Shown here piece after piece: positions 27,098 to 34,838 of a stretch of DNA of 64,000 bases. Within the stretch, counting starts at the first letter, position 1. Each line of letters opens with the position of its first letter. Under the pieces are notes generated by a model that saw only the letters and a program-made list of their open reading frames with translations, ran no database searches and had not been told where the DNA came from. The position numbers were made by a program, and so were the translations under genes. The DNA is taken from assembly GCF_000179555.1 (NCBI RefSeq), contig NZ_AECZ01000018.1:1-64000 (forward strand), written 5' to 3'. The stretch comes from Solidesulfovibrio fructosivorans JJ] (lineage in GTDB: Bacteria; Desulfobacterota; Desulfovibrionia; Desulfovibrionales; Desulfovibrionaceae).

Positions 27098-28339
27098 CTA
27101 CCTCCCTCTCACCAGAGCAATTGCTTTCATGGCCGCGCCGGTCGCGGACTGGGCCGACTTCATGACGTCAAGCGGCGTGGCGGCGCATCCGGCGGCGAAT
27201 ATGCCCTTTTCCTCGCCGCCCATGATAAAGCCCATCTCGTCGACGGGCACGTCCACCGGCAGGCGCTCGCCGGCGATGCTCGGCTGCATGCCCGTGGCCA
27301 GCACCACCAGTTCGAAACGGTTGTCGGACTTGATACCGGAGACGGCGTCTTCGACGGTGAGGATCACGTCGCCCGTGCCGGCGTCCTCGGCCACGGCGGC
27401 AACCTTGCCCTTGACGGCATTGATACGGTCATCGGCCAGGATGCGCTTGGCGAAGTTGTCGTAACGGCCCGGGGTGCGCAGATCGATGTAGTAGATGGTG
27501 ACGCGGGCGTCGGGGAAGGCTTCGCGCACGTAGGCCGCCTGCTTGAGCGAAGCCATGCAGCAGATGTACGAGCAGTAGTTGAGGTGGTTTTCGTCGCGCG
27601 AACCGGCGCACTGGACGAAGGCCACGGAGCGCGGGGCCTTGCCGTCCGAGGGGCGCACGATCTTGCCGTGGGTCGGTCCGCTCGGGGCAGCCAGGCGTTC
27701 CAGCTGCATGTTGGTGACGCAGTTGGCGATCTCGCCCGCGCCGAGGTTGGTGAGCCGGGTCACGTCGTAGGGCTTCCAACCGGTGGCGTAGACGATGGAG
27801 CCGACCTTGAGCACGATTTCCTTGGGGGCGTCGTCGAGGTTCACGACGTCCGCGCCGGACAGGGTCTCCAGGTCTTCCTTGGTGCAACGTTCCTTTTCCA
27901 GGACGTAGCGGTTGGGGAAGGCGAAGGGGACATCCATGTACAGGGCCTTGCGCTGGCCAAGCCCGAATTCGAAGTCGCTTTTGACGTCCTTGGAGAGCTT
28001 TGCCACCGTCTCGGAAAGATCGACGCTGCCGGGCTCGACGTAGCGAGGCTTGATGGACACGGTGACTTCGTAATCGCCGGCGGTTCCGGAGACCTTGGTC
28101 ACTTCGGCCAGGGTGAAGAATTTGACGTTCTTATTGTTCTTAATGCGCTGGAACTGAATTTCCAGGCCGCAGGACGGGGGGCACAGCTTGGGGAAATATT
28201 TGTTGAGCTGCATCACCCGGCCGCCGAGAAAGGGATTTTTCTCGACGATGTAGACTTCGTGGCCGACTTCCGCGGCTTCGAGCGCGGCGGTGATGCCGCT
28301 GAAGCCGCCGCCGACGACCAGTATCGCGTTGCTTCCCAT
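27098..28339 (-). CDS. qmoA: Quinone-interacting membrane oxidoreductase subunit A
   Basis: A 413-residue HdrA-like flavoprotein. The N-terminal FAD motif is ILVVGGGFSGITAALEAAE, and CSYICCMASLKQA carries a cysteine cluster seen in HdrA-like subunits. It is the cytoplasmic partner of QmoB in passing electrons from the quinone pool to APS reductase. A longer frame runs 44 codons upstream, but the ATG at 28337-28339 has GGGAGG immediately before it and begins right at the flavin-binding strand, so it is the true start. The 156-bp gap to aprA contains the apr terminator, so qmo may also have its own promoter there. Confidence 0.95.
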   Translation of the reverse strand: MGSNAILVVGGGFSGITAALEAAEVGHEVYIVEKNPFLGGRVMQLNKYFPKLCPPSCGLEIQFQRIKNNKNVKFFTLAEVTKVSGTAGDYEVTVSIKPRYVEPGSVDLSETVAKLSKDVKSDFEFGLGQRKALYMDVPFAFPNRYVLEKERCTKEDLETLSGADVVNLDDAPKEIVLKVGSIVYATGWKPYDVTRLTNLGAGEIANCVTNMQLERLAAPSGPTHGKIVRPSDGKAPRSVAFVQCAGSRDENHLNYCSYICCMASLKQAAYVREAFPDARVTIYYIDLRTPGRYDNFAKRILADDRINAVKGKVAAVAEDAGTGDVILTVEDAVSGIKSDNRFELVVLATGMQPSIAGERLPVDVPVDEMGFIMGGEEKGIFAAGCAATPLDVMKSAQSATGAAMKAIALVRGR

Positions 28340-28450
28340 CGCAACCTCCCGGCAATGGTTAAGGCCAGCAAGAAAACGGCCTGATCCGCGAGGATAGACC
28401 GCCCCGCCGCAGGCGCTTGAGTACGGTCCATCCGCCCGGGTAAGACCGTT

Positions 28451-28484
28451 AAAAAGCGGCCGCGGGCTCAACGCCCGCGGCCGC
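28451..28484 (-). terminator. Intrinsic terminator after aprA
   Basis: Perfect 12-bp stem GCGGCCGCGGGC (28456-28467) with GCCCGCGGCCGC (28473-28484), loop TCAAC, followed on the minus strand by TTTTT (A run 28451-28455). It sits 11 bp beyond the aprA stop and separates aprBA from qmoABC, probably allowing partial read-through. Confidence 0.92.
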
Positions 28485-28495
28485 CCTGGTCATTC

Positions 28496-30487
28496 CTACT
28501 CGGGAATGATCTGGTAGTAGTTCTTCTTGAAGACCTTGGTTTCCTTGGTGGCCGGATCGTACTTGGAGTTGACGAAGCACTTCCATTTGCTGTCGTCCAG
28601 GCCCAGGAAGTCGCCGCGATAGTAGAAGCCCGGGTAACGGGTCTCTTCGCGGAACATGATGTGGGTCATGTGCAGGCGCACCGTCCACAGGCGGTGATAC
28701 TGCTCCCAGCAACGCATAAGCTCGTGCAGGTCGCGGGCGGCCAGCTTCTTGCTGTCCTCTTCGAGGTACTGCAGCAGCTGGAAGCCGGTGTCGAGCAGGG
28801 ACTTGGAGGTGGTGTACATGGTCATGCAACCTCCGCCGTACTCGTCCGTGCACTTCACCAGGCGCATCATGAAGTTATGCGGGCTGATGTAGTTGGGGTT
28901 GACGATCGGGTCGGTGGAAGCGCCGACGCCGGCCTTGAAGGTTTCCCAGGGCTGGTAGATCTCTTTGGCGAGATCGGCGCCCTTTTCAGCCAGGGTGGGC
29001 TTGAAGTCCTTGTGGTCGACGACCCAGCGCACCATCTGCTTGCCGGCGATGCGGCCCTCGGCGTGGGAGCCGGAGGAGAACTTGTGGCCGGAAGCGCCGA
29101 CGCCGTCAGCGCAGGTGAACAGACCGTTGACCGTGGTCATGCGGTTGTAGACCTTGCCGTTGTCGGCCTTGACTTTGTACTCGTCGGGCACCCAGGCTTC
29201 GTCCGGGCCGGAGACCCAGATGCCGCAGCAGCCGGAGTGGGAACCGAGCAGGTACGGCTCGGTCGGCATGATCTCGGAACCCTTCTTCTCGGGCTCGATG
29301 TCCTGACAGGCCCACAGGTTGGCCTGGCCGACGCACATGTCGAGGAAGTCTTCCCAGGCTTCGCTCTCGAGGTGCTTCTGCTGCTCGGCGTTCAGGTTGG
29401 CGAAGGTGCTCTGCAGGGCGGTCTTGGTGTCCATGTAGATGGGACCGCGGCCTTCGCGCATTTCGCGGAGCATCATGTGGTTACGCAGGCAGGTCGGGAT
29501 GATGTTGCCCTTGGCGTAACCGCGATCCTCGTAAGGCTTCAGCATGGCCTTGTTGGTCGCGCAGTAGTCCTCGCCCTTGGCGTTGGTGGCCTTGGCCTTA
29601 AACAGCAGGAACCAGGCGCCGACCGGGCCGTAACCGTCCTTGAAGCGGGCGGGGACGAACCGGTTTTCCATCATGGTCATCTCGGCGCCGACCTGGGCGC
29701 ACATGGTGTAGGTGGAACCAGCGTTCCAGACCGGGTACCAGGCGCGGCCCATGCCCTCACCGGTGGAGCGGGGACGGTACACGTTGACCGCGCCGCCGCA
29801 GGCCACCAGGATGGCGTTGGCCTTGAAGACATACACTTTGTTTTCGCGGGTGGAGAAACCGACCGCACCGGCGATGCGGTTGGGCTCCTTGGCGTCCAGG
29901 AGCAGCTTCACGATGAAGACGCGCTCCATGTAGCGATCCTGGCCCAGGGCGTTTTTGGCGGCCTCGGCCACGATGCACTTGTAGGACTCGCCGTTGATCA
30001 TGATCTGCCAGCGGCCGGAGCGGACGGGCTTGGCGCCGGTGCGCAGGGACACGCCCTTGGCCTTGGACTGGGCGCCGTCCAGGTTATGGCCGTCGGCATC
30101 CTTGGTCCAGCAGGGCAGGCCCCACTCTTCGAACAGGTGGACGGAGTCGTCGACGTGACGGCCGACGTCGAAGATCAGGTCTTCGCGCACGAGGCCCATG
30201 AGGTCGGTGCGGACCATCTTGACGTAGTCGTCGGCAACGTTCTCGCCTATGTAGGTGTTGATGGCGGACAGGCCCTGGGCAACGGCGCCGGAGCGCTCGA
30301 GAGCGGCCTTGTCGAGCAGCATGATGCTGATCCCGCCGATCTTGTCAGCCCAGCGGCAGGCTTCGAAGGCGGCGCCGCAGCAGCCCATGCCGCCGCCGAC
30401 CATCAGGATGTCAACGTCTTTTTCAATCAGTTCCGGCTCGGCGAGGGCAACGCCTTTGGGCTCGTCCTTCACGGGAATCGTCGGCAT
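28496..30487 (-). CDS. aprA: Adenylylsulfate (APS) reductase alpha subunit
   Basis: A 663-residue flavoprotein, the standard AprA length. It reduces APS to sulfite and AMP in the cytoplasm, the committed step of dissimilatory sulfate reduction. Visible signatures are the FAD-binding DILMVGGGMGCCGAAFEA near the N-terminus, NTYIGENVADDYVKMVRTDLMG, and the substrate-side ENRFVPARFKDGYGPVGAWFLLF. It belongs to the fumarate reductase/succinate dehydrogenase flavoprotein fold. GGAGG precedes the ATG. It lies 50 bp after aprB in one transcript, and qmoABC follows. Confidence 0.98.
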   Translation of the reverse strand: MPTIPVKDEPKGVALAEPELIEKDVDILMVGGGMGCCGAAFEACRWADKIGGISIMLLDKAALERSGAVAQGLSAINTYIGENVADDYVKMVRTDLMGLVREDLIFDVGRHVDDSVHLFEEWGLPCWTKDADGHNLDGAQSKAKGVSLRTGAKPVRSGRWQIMINGESYKCIVAEAAKNALGQDRYMERVFIVKLLLDAKEPNRIAGAVGFSTRENKVYVFKANAILVACGGAVNVYRPRSTGEGMGRAWYPVWNAGSTYTMCAQVGAEMTMMENRFVPARFKDGYGPVGAWFLLFKAKATNAKGEDYCATNKAMLKPYEDRGYAKGNIIPTCLRNHMMLREMREGRGPIYMDTKTALQSTFANLNAEQQKHLESEAWEDFLDMCVGQANLWACQDIEPEKKGSEIMPTEPYLLGSHSGCCGIWVSGPDEAWVPDEYKVKADNGKVYNRMTTVNGLFTCADGVGASGHKFSSGSHAEGRIAGKQMVRWVVDHKDFKPTLAEKGADLAKEIYQPWETFKAGVGASTDPIVNPNYISPHNFMMRLVKCTDEYGGGCMTMYTTSKSLLDTGFQLLQYLEEDSKKLAARDLHELMRCWEQYHRLWTVRLHMTHIMFREETRYPGFYYRGDFLGLDDSKWKCFVNSKYDPATKETKVFKKNYYQIIPE

Positions 30488-30537
30488 AATATGGTTCCTC
30501 CGTAGGTGGATGGATAACTAGCGAGGTTGGTTCCGGA

Positions 30538-31029
30538 CTATTGGCAGAAGCCGTCGAGCCAGCACTGGACGGTGTCCATGCCGGTGACGTCGAACTTCTT
30601 GCCCAGGGCTTCCTTCGGAGCGGCCAGGGCGGTCTCGGTGAACAGCAGCTCGCTGTCCAGGTCGGCGCCTTCGGGCTTGCCCTCGTAGGGCTTGATGGAA
30701 CCTTCAGGGGTGGTGCGGATGGGGAACTTGAACCGCTTGATGTTGCCGTTACGGAATTTCACCGTCCACATGATGGAGTCGGCCGAACGCATGGGGATCG
30801 AGGTGCCGCCCATGGGAGCGAAGTCGGCGTACGGACGGGCGGAGATTGCGCCCTGGGGGCAGATCTTCACGCAGGAGTAGCATTCCCAGCAAGCGGACGG
30901 CTCCTGGTTGAAGGCGCGCATTTCCTGAGGATCCAGAATCATCAGGTCATTGGGGCAAATGTACATGCACGCGGTCTTCTCACCGCCTTTGCATCCGTCA
31001 CACTTGCTCGGATCCACAAAGGTAGGCAT
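30538..31029 (-). CDS. aprB: Adenylylsulfate (APS) reductase beta subunit
   Basis: A 163-residue ferredoxin-like subunit. Two [4Fe-4S] clusters are encoded by CDGCKGGEKTACMYICP, with the long insertion typical of AprB, and CWECYSCVKICPQGA. The tail (residues about 70-163) wraps around AprA in known structures. Electrons arriving from Qmo pass through these clusters to the AprA flavin. GGAGG lies six bases before the ATG. It is the first gene of the leftward operon, and the 5' leader from the promoter I propose at 31307-31334 would be about 270 nt long. Confidence 0.98.
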   Translation of the reverse strand: MPTFVDPSKCDGCKGGEKTACMYICPNDLMILDPQEMRAFNQEPSACWECYSCVKICPQGAISARPYADFAPMGGTSIPMRSADSIMWTVKFRNGNIKRFKFPIRTTPEGSIKPYEGKPEGADLDSELLFTETALAAPKEALGKKFDVTGMDTVQCWLDGFCQ

Positions 31030-31297
31030 AGTTAGTCCTCCAAACGTTTAGTTGTTGTACACCCAGCGCCCAAATACATTGAGAGCTACACGCCGTTGCG
31101 CGACAGGACATCCGCGAGCCGGACCGGCCACGCCGCTTTCGCGTCGCCGCATCCCGGCCTGCCCTCGCGCCGGCGTCGCTTGGTGCCGACACCGAGAACA
31201 AGTCGCCAGGGTCCTTGGAGCGAAAAAACGCCCCGCCCGCACGGTCTGGCGGGCAATTCCCCGGTATCGCTACCGTTTTGACCTGCCAGCGGATAGC

Positions 31298-31334
31298 TTG
31301 TGCACGATTTAACAAGCGGAGCAAGGCACGTCAA
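31298..31334 (-). promoter_or_regulatory. apr promoter with overlapping Rex-type operator
   Basis: On the minus strand TTGACG (31329-31334) is followed after 16 bp by TTAAAT (31307-31312), a plausible sigma-70 pair. Overlapping the -10 is TTGTTAAATCGTGCACAA (31298-31315), which matches the Rex consensus TTGTGAAnnnnTTCACAA at 12 of 14 defined positions. Rex is an NADH/NAD+-responsive repressor known to control sulfate-reduction genes in Desulfovibrio. Direct view for the motif; function is inferred. Confidence 0.6.
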
Positions 31335-31600
31335 GGGGAAAGTTCTTTTTTTCACGTCCACCCCCGGTGCCGTGCACTCCTCCCCTCTCGGCGCGAAACC
31401 GCAAGAGGAATAACGGCACCTCGGAAAGCCTGGAGGCAACCGCTTCACTATCAGGCCGACCCGCCTCCCGCAAGACCTTTTCCCCGTTTCAGCCGGCTTC
31501 TCGCACAACCCCTTGACGCATGTTACTTTTTAGACACACCCCCTTTTCCCCCTGGAAAAGGGGGATTTTCCTCCCCGCGCCGCACCCCCGGAAAAAACGC
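31335..31600. other. Divergent intergenic region between apr and aromatic operons
   Basis: No gene is visible. An 11-bp stem CCCCCTTTTCC (31539-31549) with GGAAAAGGGGG (31554-31564), followed by ATTTTCC on the plus strand, resembles a terminator with no gene upstream of it on that strand. It may insulate the aromatic promoter or end an unseen short RNA. Confidence 0.35.
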
Positions 31601-31630
31601 TTGACAACTTCCAGCGGCCCCGCGTAGCTC
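31601..31630 (+). promoter_or_regulatory. Putative promoter of the aromatic/trp operon
   Basis: A perfect -35 TTGACA (31601-31606) is followed after 18 bp by a weak -10 TAGCTC (31625-31630). Transcription would begin near 31637, only a base or two before the leader ATG at 31639, so the leader would be translated from a leaderless message. That agrees with the lack of a ribosome site in front of it. Confidence 0.5.
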
Positions 31631-31638
31631 TCTTGGCC

Positions 31639-31728
31639 ATGCAATCCCTCACCAACCTGACCGCCGGTTTTTATTTTTGGTTCTGGTTTAGCCACGCCCG
31701 TGGTCAGGGAGGGGTGCGGTCGAACTAA
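31639..31728 (+). CDS. Aromatic leader peptide (attenuation peptide, 29 residues)
   Basis: A 29-codon ORF whose middle reads FYFWFWF (codons 11-17, 31669-31689): four Phe, one Tyr and two Trp codons in a row. It is followed 23 bp later by an intrinsic terminator and then by the first gene of the aromatic/trp operon. This is the standard layout of a ribosome-mediated attenuator: scarcity of charged tRNA for any of the three amino acids would stall the ribosome on these codons. Classical leaders sense one or two amino acids; this one would sense all three products of the operon, which contains pheA, tyrA and the trp genes. No Shine-Dalgarno is visible. Confidence 0.85.
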   Translation: MQSLTNLTAGFYFWFWFSHARGQGGVRSN

Positions 31729-31784
31729 CGAAACCGCAACGAGCCACTCCAGGGCCGCGGGCATCACGCCGGCGGCCCTTTTTT
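31692..31784 (+). terminator. Attenuator: alternative stems and intrinsic terminator before the aromatic operon
   Basis: The terminator is GGGCCGC (31752-31758) with GCGGCCC (31772-31778), an inner GGC/GCC pair, then six T (31779-31784). Upstream, GCGGTC (31716-31721) can pair with GGCCGC of the terminator arm (31753-31758, one G-U), giving a possible antiterminator. CACGCCC (31693-31699) can pair with GGGGTG (31711-31716) with one bulge, which would compete for that antiterminator. A stem TGCGGT/ACCGCA (31715-31738) is also possible. The order 1:2, 2:3, 3:4 matches trp-type attenuation; the fold has not been computed. Confidence 0.75.
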
Positions 31785-31838
31785 GTTTCCTGTCGTCGGC
31801 GTTCCCCCCTCGGGAGGCCAAACCGCAAGGAGACCATC

Positions 31839-32636
31839 ATGCTGCTGGGTAAAGCCGTCCGCCTCGAACGCATTTTCAATCGCAACACGCACCGCGCCAT
31901 CATCGTCCCCATGGACCACGGCGTCACCGTCGGCCCCATCTCCGGGCTCATCGACATGCGCGACGCCGTCAACCAGGTGGCCGAGGGCGGCGCCAACGCC
32001 GTGCTCATGCACAAGGGCCTGCCCCGCTGCTCCCATCGCGGCCGGGGTCGCGACGTGGGGCTGATCATCCACCTGTCCGCCTCCACCTCGCTTTCCCCCT
32101 TCCCCAACGCCAAGGCCCTGGTGGCCACGGTCGAGGACGCCATCAAGCTCGGCGCGGACGGCGTGTCGCTGCACATCAACCTCGGCGACGAGACCGAGCG
32201 CGACATGCTCGGGCATCTCGGCGAAGCCACCTCCCGCGCCGCCGAATGGGGCATGCCGGTTCTGGCCATGGTCTACGCCCGCGGCCCCAAGGTGAAAAAC
32301 GAGTACGACCCCGAGGTGGTGGCCCACTGCGCCCGGGTCGGCACCGAACTCGGCGCGGACGTGGTCAAGGTCCCCTACACCGGCGACATCAAATCCTTCA
32401 CCCGCGTCACCGACGCCTGCTGCATCCCGGTGGTCATCGCCGGCGGCCCCAAGATGGACAACGACCGCGACCTGCTCCAGATGGCCCACGACTCCATCCA
32501 GGCCGGCGGCTCCGGACTGTCCATCGGCCGCAACATCTTCCAGCACAAGCAGCCGGCCCGCATCGTCCAGGCGCTTCACGGCATCGTGCACCTCGACTGG
32601 GAAGTCGATCAGGCCCTCGAACTGCTCAAGGACTAA
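31839..32636 (+). CDS. 2-amino-3,7-dideoxy-D-threo-hept-6-ulosonate (ADH) synthase, AroA'-type
   Basis: A 265-residue class I aldolase-family enzyme (DeoC/FbaB fold). In the alternative early shikimate route it makes ADH, replacing DAHP synthase. Key features are [11 protein letters not shown] near residue 23 and VVKVPYTGD near 170, where the lysine is the expected Schiff-base residue, followed by VVIAGGPK and SIGRNIFQH for phosphate binding. It is placed directly before dehydroquinate synthase II, which makes this assignment far better than fructose-bisphosphate aldolase. AAGGAG precedes the ATG. It is the first structural gene after the aromatic attenuator. Confidence 0.92.
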   Translation: MLLGKAVRLERIFNRNTHRAIIVPMDHGVTVGPISGLIDMRDAVNQVAEGGANAVLMHKGLPRCSHRGRGRDVGLIIHLSASTSLSPFPNAKALVATVEDAIKLGADGVSLHINLGDETERDMLGHLGEATSRAAEWGMPVLAMVYARGPKVKNEYDPEVVAHCARVGTELGADVVKVPYTGDIKSFTRVTDACCIPVVIAGGPKMDNDRDLLQMAHDSIQAGGSGLSIGRNIFQHKQPARIVQALHGIVHLDWEVDQALELLKD

Positions 32637-32638
32637 TC

Positions 32639-33613
32639 ATGACCAAGGAAATCTGGCTCAAAGCCATCCCGTTCGACAAAACGCTCGTCACCCTCGGCCT
32701 CGAATCCGGCGTGGACGGGTTCGTGGCCGAGGCGGCGGACGCCGAAAAGATCCTGGCGCTCGGGCGCACCAGGGTCATGACGCCCGAGGAGATGGACCTG
32801 ATCCCCATCGACTGCAAGGACGACGAAGGCACGGCCGTCGAGGCGCTCAGGGCCTGCCGGCCGGTCTTTCTGGCCAAAGGCTGGGAGATCATCCCGGTGG
32901 AGAACATCCTGGCCTGCACCGAAGGGCTCGGGCTCGAGTGCGAGAGCCTGGATCGGGCCAGACTCGCGGCCGGGGTGCTGGAACGCGGCGCGGACAAGCT
33001 CTTGATCGCCCCCGAGGCCATCTGCGACCTGAAGACCATCGTCAACGAACTGAAGCTTTCCCAGGGCACCATGGAGCTTTCGCCGGCCACCATCACCAAG
33101 ATCGAACACGCCGGCCTCGGGCACCGGGTCTGCGTGGACACGACCAGCATCCTCAAAACCGGCGAAGGCATGCTCGTCGGCAACTCCTCGGCGTTCACCT
33201 TCCTGGTCAACGCCGAAACCGAGTCCAACCCCTACGTGGCGGCGCGGCCCTTTCGCATAAACGCCGGCGCGGTCCATGCCTACTGCCAGATGCCCGGGGA
33301 CAAGACCCGCTACCTGGAGGAGCTGGCCGCCGGCTCGGAAGTGCTGGTCGTCTCCCACGCCGGGGCCACCAAGACGGCGGTGGTCGGCCGGATCAAGACC
33401 GAGATCCGCCCCATGCTGCTCATCACGGCGGAAGCGGACGGCAAGGAAGGCAAGGTGTTTATGCAAAACGCCGAGACCATCCGGCTGGTGACGCCCGAGG
33501 GCAGGCCCGTCAGCGTCGTGAACCTGAAGGAAGGCGATGCGGTGCTCGTGCGCACCGACGTGGCCGGCCGCCATTTCGGCATGCGCATCGCCGAAGACAT
33601 CAAGGAAGGTTAG
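32639..33613 (+). CDS. 3-dehydroquinate synthase II (AroB'-type)
   Basis: A 324-residue enzyme of the archaeal-type DHQ synthase family, unrelated to classical AroB. It oxidatively deaminates and cyclises ADH to 3-dehydroquinate. Diagnostic stretches are ATITKIEHAGLGHRVCVDTTS, GMLVGNSSAFTFLVNAETESNPYVAARPFRINAGAVHAY and LEELAAGSEVLVVSHAG. The start ATG is 2 bp past the stop of the ADH synthase gene, with AAGGA at 32628-32632 inside that gene, indicating translational coupling. A longer upstream frame exists but only through the preceding gene. Confidence 0.94.
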   Translation: MTKEIWLKAIPFDKTLVTLGLESGVDGFVAEAADAEKILALGRTRVMTPEEMDLIPIDCKDDEGTAVEALRACRPVFLAKGWEIIPVENILACTEGLGLECESLDRARLAAGVLERGADKLLIAPEAICDLKTIVNELKLSQGTMELSPATITKIEHAGLGHRVCVDTTSILKTGEGMLVGNSSAFTFLVNAETESNPYVAARPFRINAGAVHAYCQMPGDKTRYLEELAAGSEVLVVSHAGATKTAVVGRIKTEIRPMLLITAEADGKEGKVFMQNAETIRLVTPEGRPVSVVNLKEGDAVLVRTDVAGRHFGMRIAEDIKEG

Positions 33614-33614
33614 G

Positions 33615-34772
33615 ATGGCCCCCGAGACGCCAGAAAACGCCGCCAGCGCTCAGGGGACCCTGGAAGAGGCCCTGCTCGAACTGCGAAACGGCATCGACGC
33701 CGTGGACGGGCAGATACTCACCCTGCTCAACAAGCGGGCGGGCCTGAGCCTCGAGGTCGGACGCAGGAAGGCCGGCCGCCAGAGCGCCGTGTTCAAGCCT
33801 TTCCGCGAGCAGGAAGTGATGGAAAGGCTGGCCGCGAAAAACCCCGGCCCCCTGCCCGTGCCCCACCTGCTCGCCATCTACCGGGAGATCCTCTCCTCCT
33901 CGCGCCGGCTCCAGCGCCCCGAGCGCGTGGCCTACCTCGGCCCAGAAGGCACCTTCTCCCACTTCGCGGCCATGGCCGCCCTGGGCCATTCCCCGGACTT
34001 CCTGCCCCAGACCACCATCGGCGACGTCTTCGAAGCGGTCGCCGACAGACGGGCGGACCTCGGCGTCGTGCCGCTCGAAAACTCGCTGCAAGGCACCGTC
34101 GGCCAAAGCCTCGACCACTTCCAGCGCCACGAGGTCTTCATCCAGGCCGAGATCTCCTGCCGCGTGAGCCACGCCCTGCTCTCAACGGCCGGCGACATCG
34201 AGCGGATCGAGACCGTCTACTCCCATCCCCAGCCCCTGGCCCAGTGCGCCGCCTGGCTCAAGACGCATCTGCCGGGGGCGCGGATCATCCCCACCGACTC
34301 CACGGCGGCCGCCGCCCTGCGCCTGGCCGGGGAACCGACCGCCGCCTCCATCGGGCACGTCAGGCTCGCCGCCATGCACGGGCTCAACATCCTGGCCAGT
34401 CCCATCGAGGACATGCCGGACAACTGGACCCGCTTTTTCATCATCGGCCCCGAGGACACCAAGCAGCAGACCAGGGACAAGACCTCGGTCCTTTTCACCG
34501 TGCCCAACAAGCCCGGATCGCTCTACCAGGTGCTCTCGCATCTGGCCGGCGAGGGCATCAACCTGACCAAACTCGAATCGCGGCCCATACGCGGCGAAAA
34601 ATGGCAGTACGTCTTTTTCGCCGACCTCCAGTGCGACCTCACCCGGGAAGAGTACAAAAAACTCCTGGCCACGCTGCGGGAACAGACGCTGAGCCTGCGC
34701 ATTCTCGGCTGTTACCCGGTCGGCAGGCAGGTGAACCTCGCCGACGGCGACATGGAACAGACCGGAGATTAA
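33615..34772 (+). CDS. pheA: Bifunctional chorismate mutase / prephenate dehydratase
   Basis: A 385-residue P-protein. Residues about 18-100 are an AroQ chorismate mutase helix bundle (LRNGIDAVDGQILTLLNKRAGL). Residues about 110-285 are prephenate dehydratase, with YLGPEGTFSHFAA, VPLENSLQGTVGQ and the catalytic TRF in NWTRFFIIG. Residues about 295-375 are a regulatory ACT domain with the ESRP phenylalanine-binding motif (KLESRPIRGEKW). It converts chorismate to phenylpyruvate with feedback by Phe. It starts one base after the DHQ synthase II stop. Confidence 0.96.
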   Translation: MAPETPENAASAQGTLEEALLELRNGIDAVDGQILTLLNKRAGLSLEVGRRKAGRQSAVFKPFREQEVMERLAAKNPGPLPVPHLLAIYREILSSSRRLQRPERVAYLGPEGTFSHFAAMAALGHSPDFLPQTTIGDVFEAVADRRADLGVVPLENSLQGTVGQSLDHFQRHEVFIQAEISCRVSHALLSTAGDIERIETVYSHPQPLAQCAAWLKTHLPGARIIPTDSTAAAALRLAGEPTAASIGHVRLAAMHGLNILASPIEDMPDNWTRFFIIGPEDTKQQTRDKTSVLFTVPNKPGSLYQVLSHLAGEGINLTKLESRPIRGEKWQYVFFADLQCDLTREEYKKLLATLREQTLSLRILGCYPVGRQVNLADGDMEQTGD

Positions 34773-34779
34773 GGTATAC

Positions 34780-34807
34780 GGGGGTGGGAAACCGCTATCC
34801 CGCCCCC
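34780..34807 (+). other. Hairpin in the pheA–aroA gap
   Basis: GGGGGTGGGA (34780-34789) pairs with TCCCGCCCCC (34798-34807), 10 bp with one G-U, loop of 8. No T tract follows. It may tune read-through or message stability within the operon. Confidence 0.5.
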
Positions 34808-34838
34808 GGGCTTTAACCCCAAGAAGAAAGGATACGAC

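Noticed and set aside
24984-27464. 826-codon plus-strand frame opposite qmoB/qmoA
   Set aside because: Shadow of qmoB: no ribosome site and no domain, whereas the minus strand encodes canonical Fe-S and flavin motifs.
31839-32636. Annotation as fructose-bisphosphate aldolase class I
   Set aside because: Same fold family, but the neighbouring DHQ synthase II and the aromatic operon make ADH synthase the coherent call.
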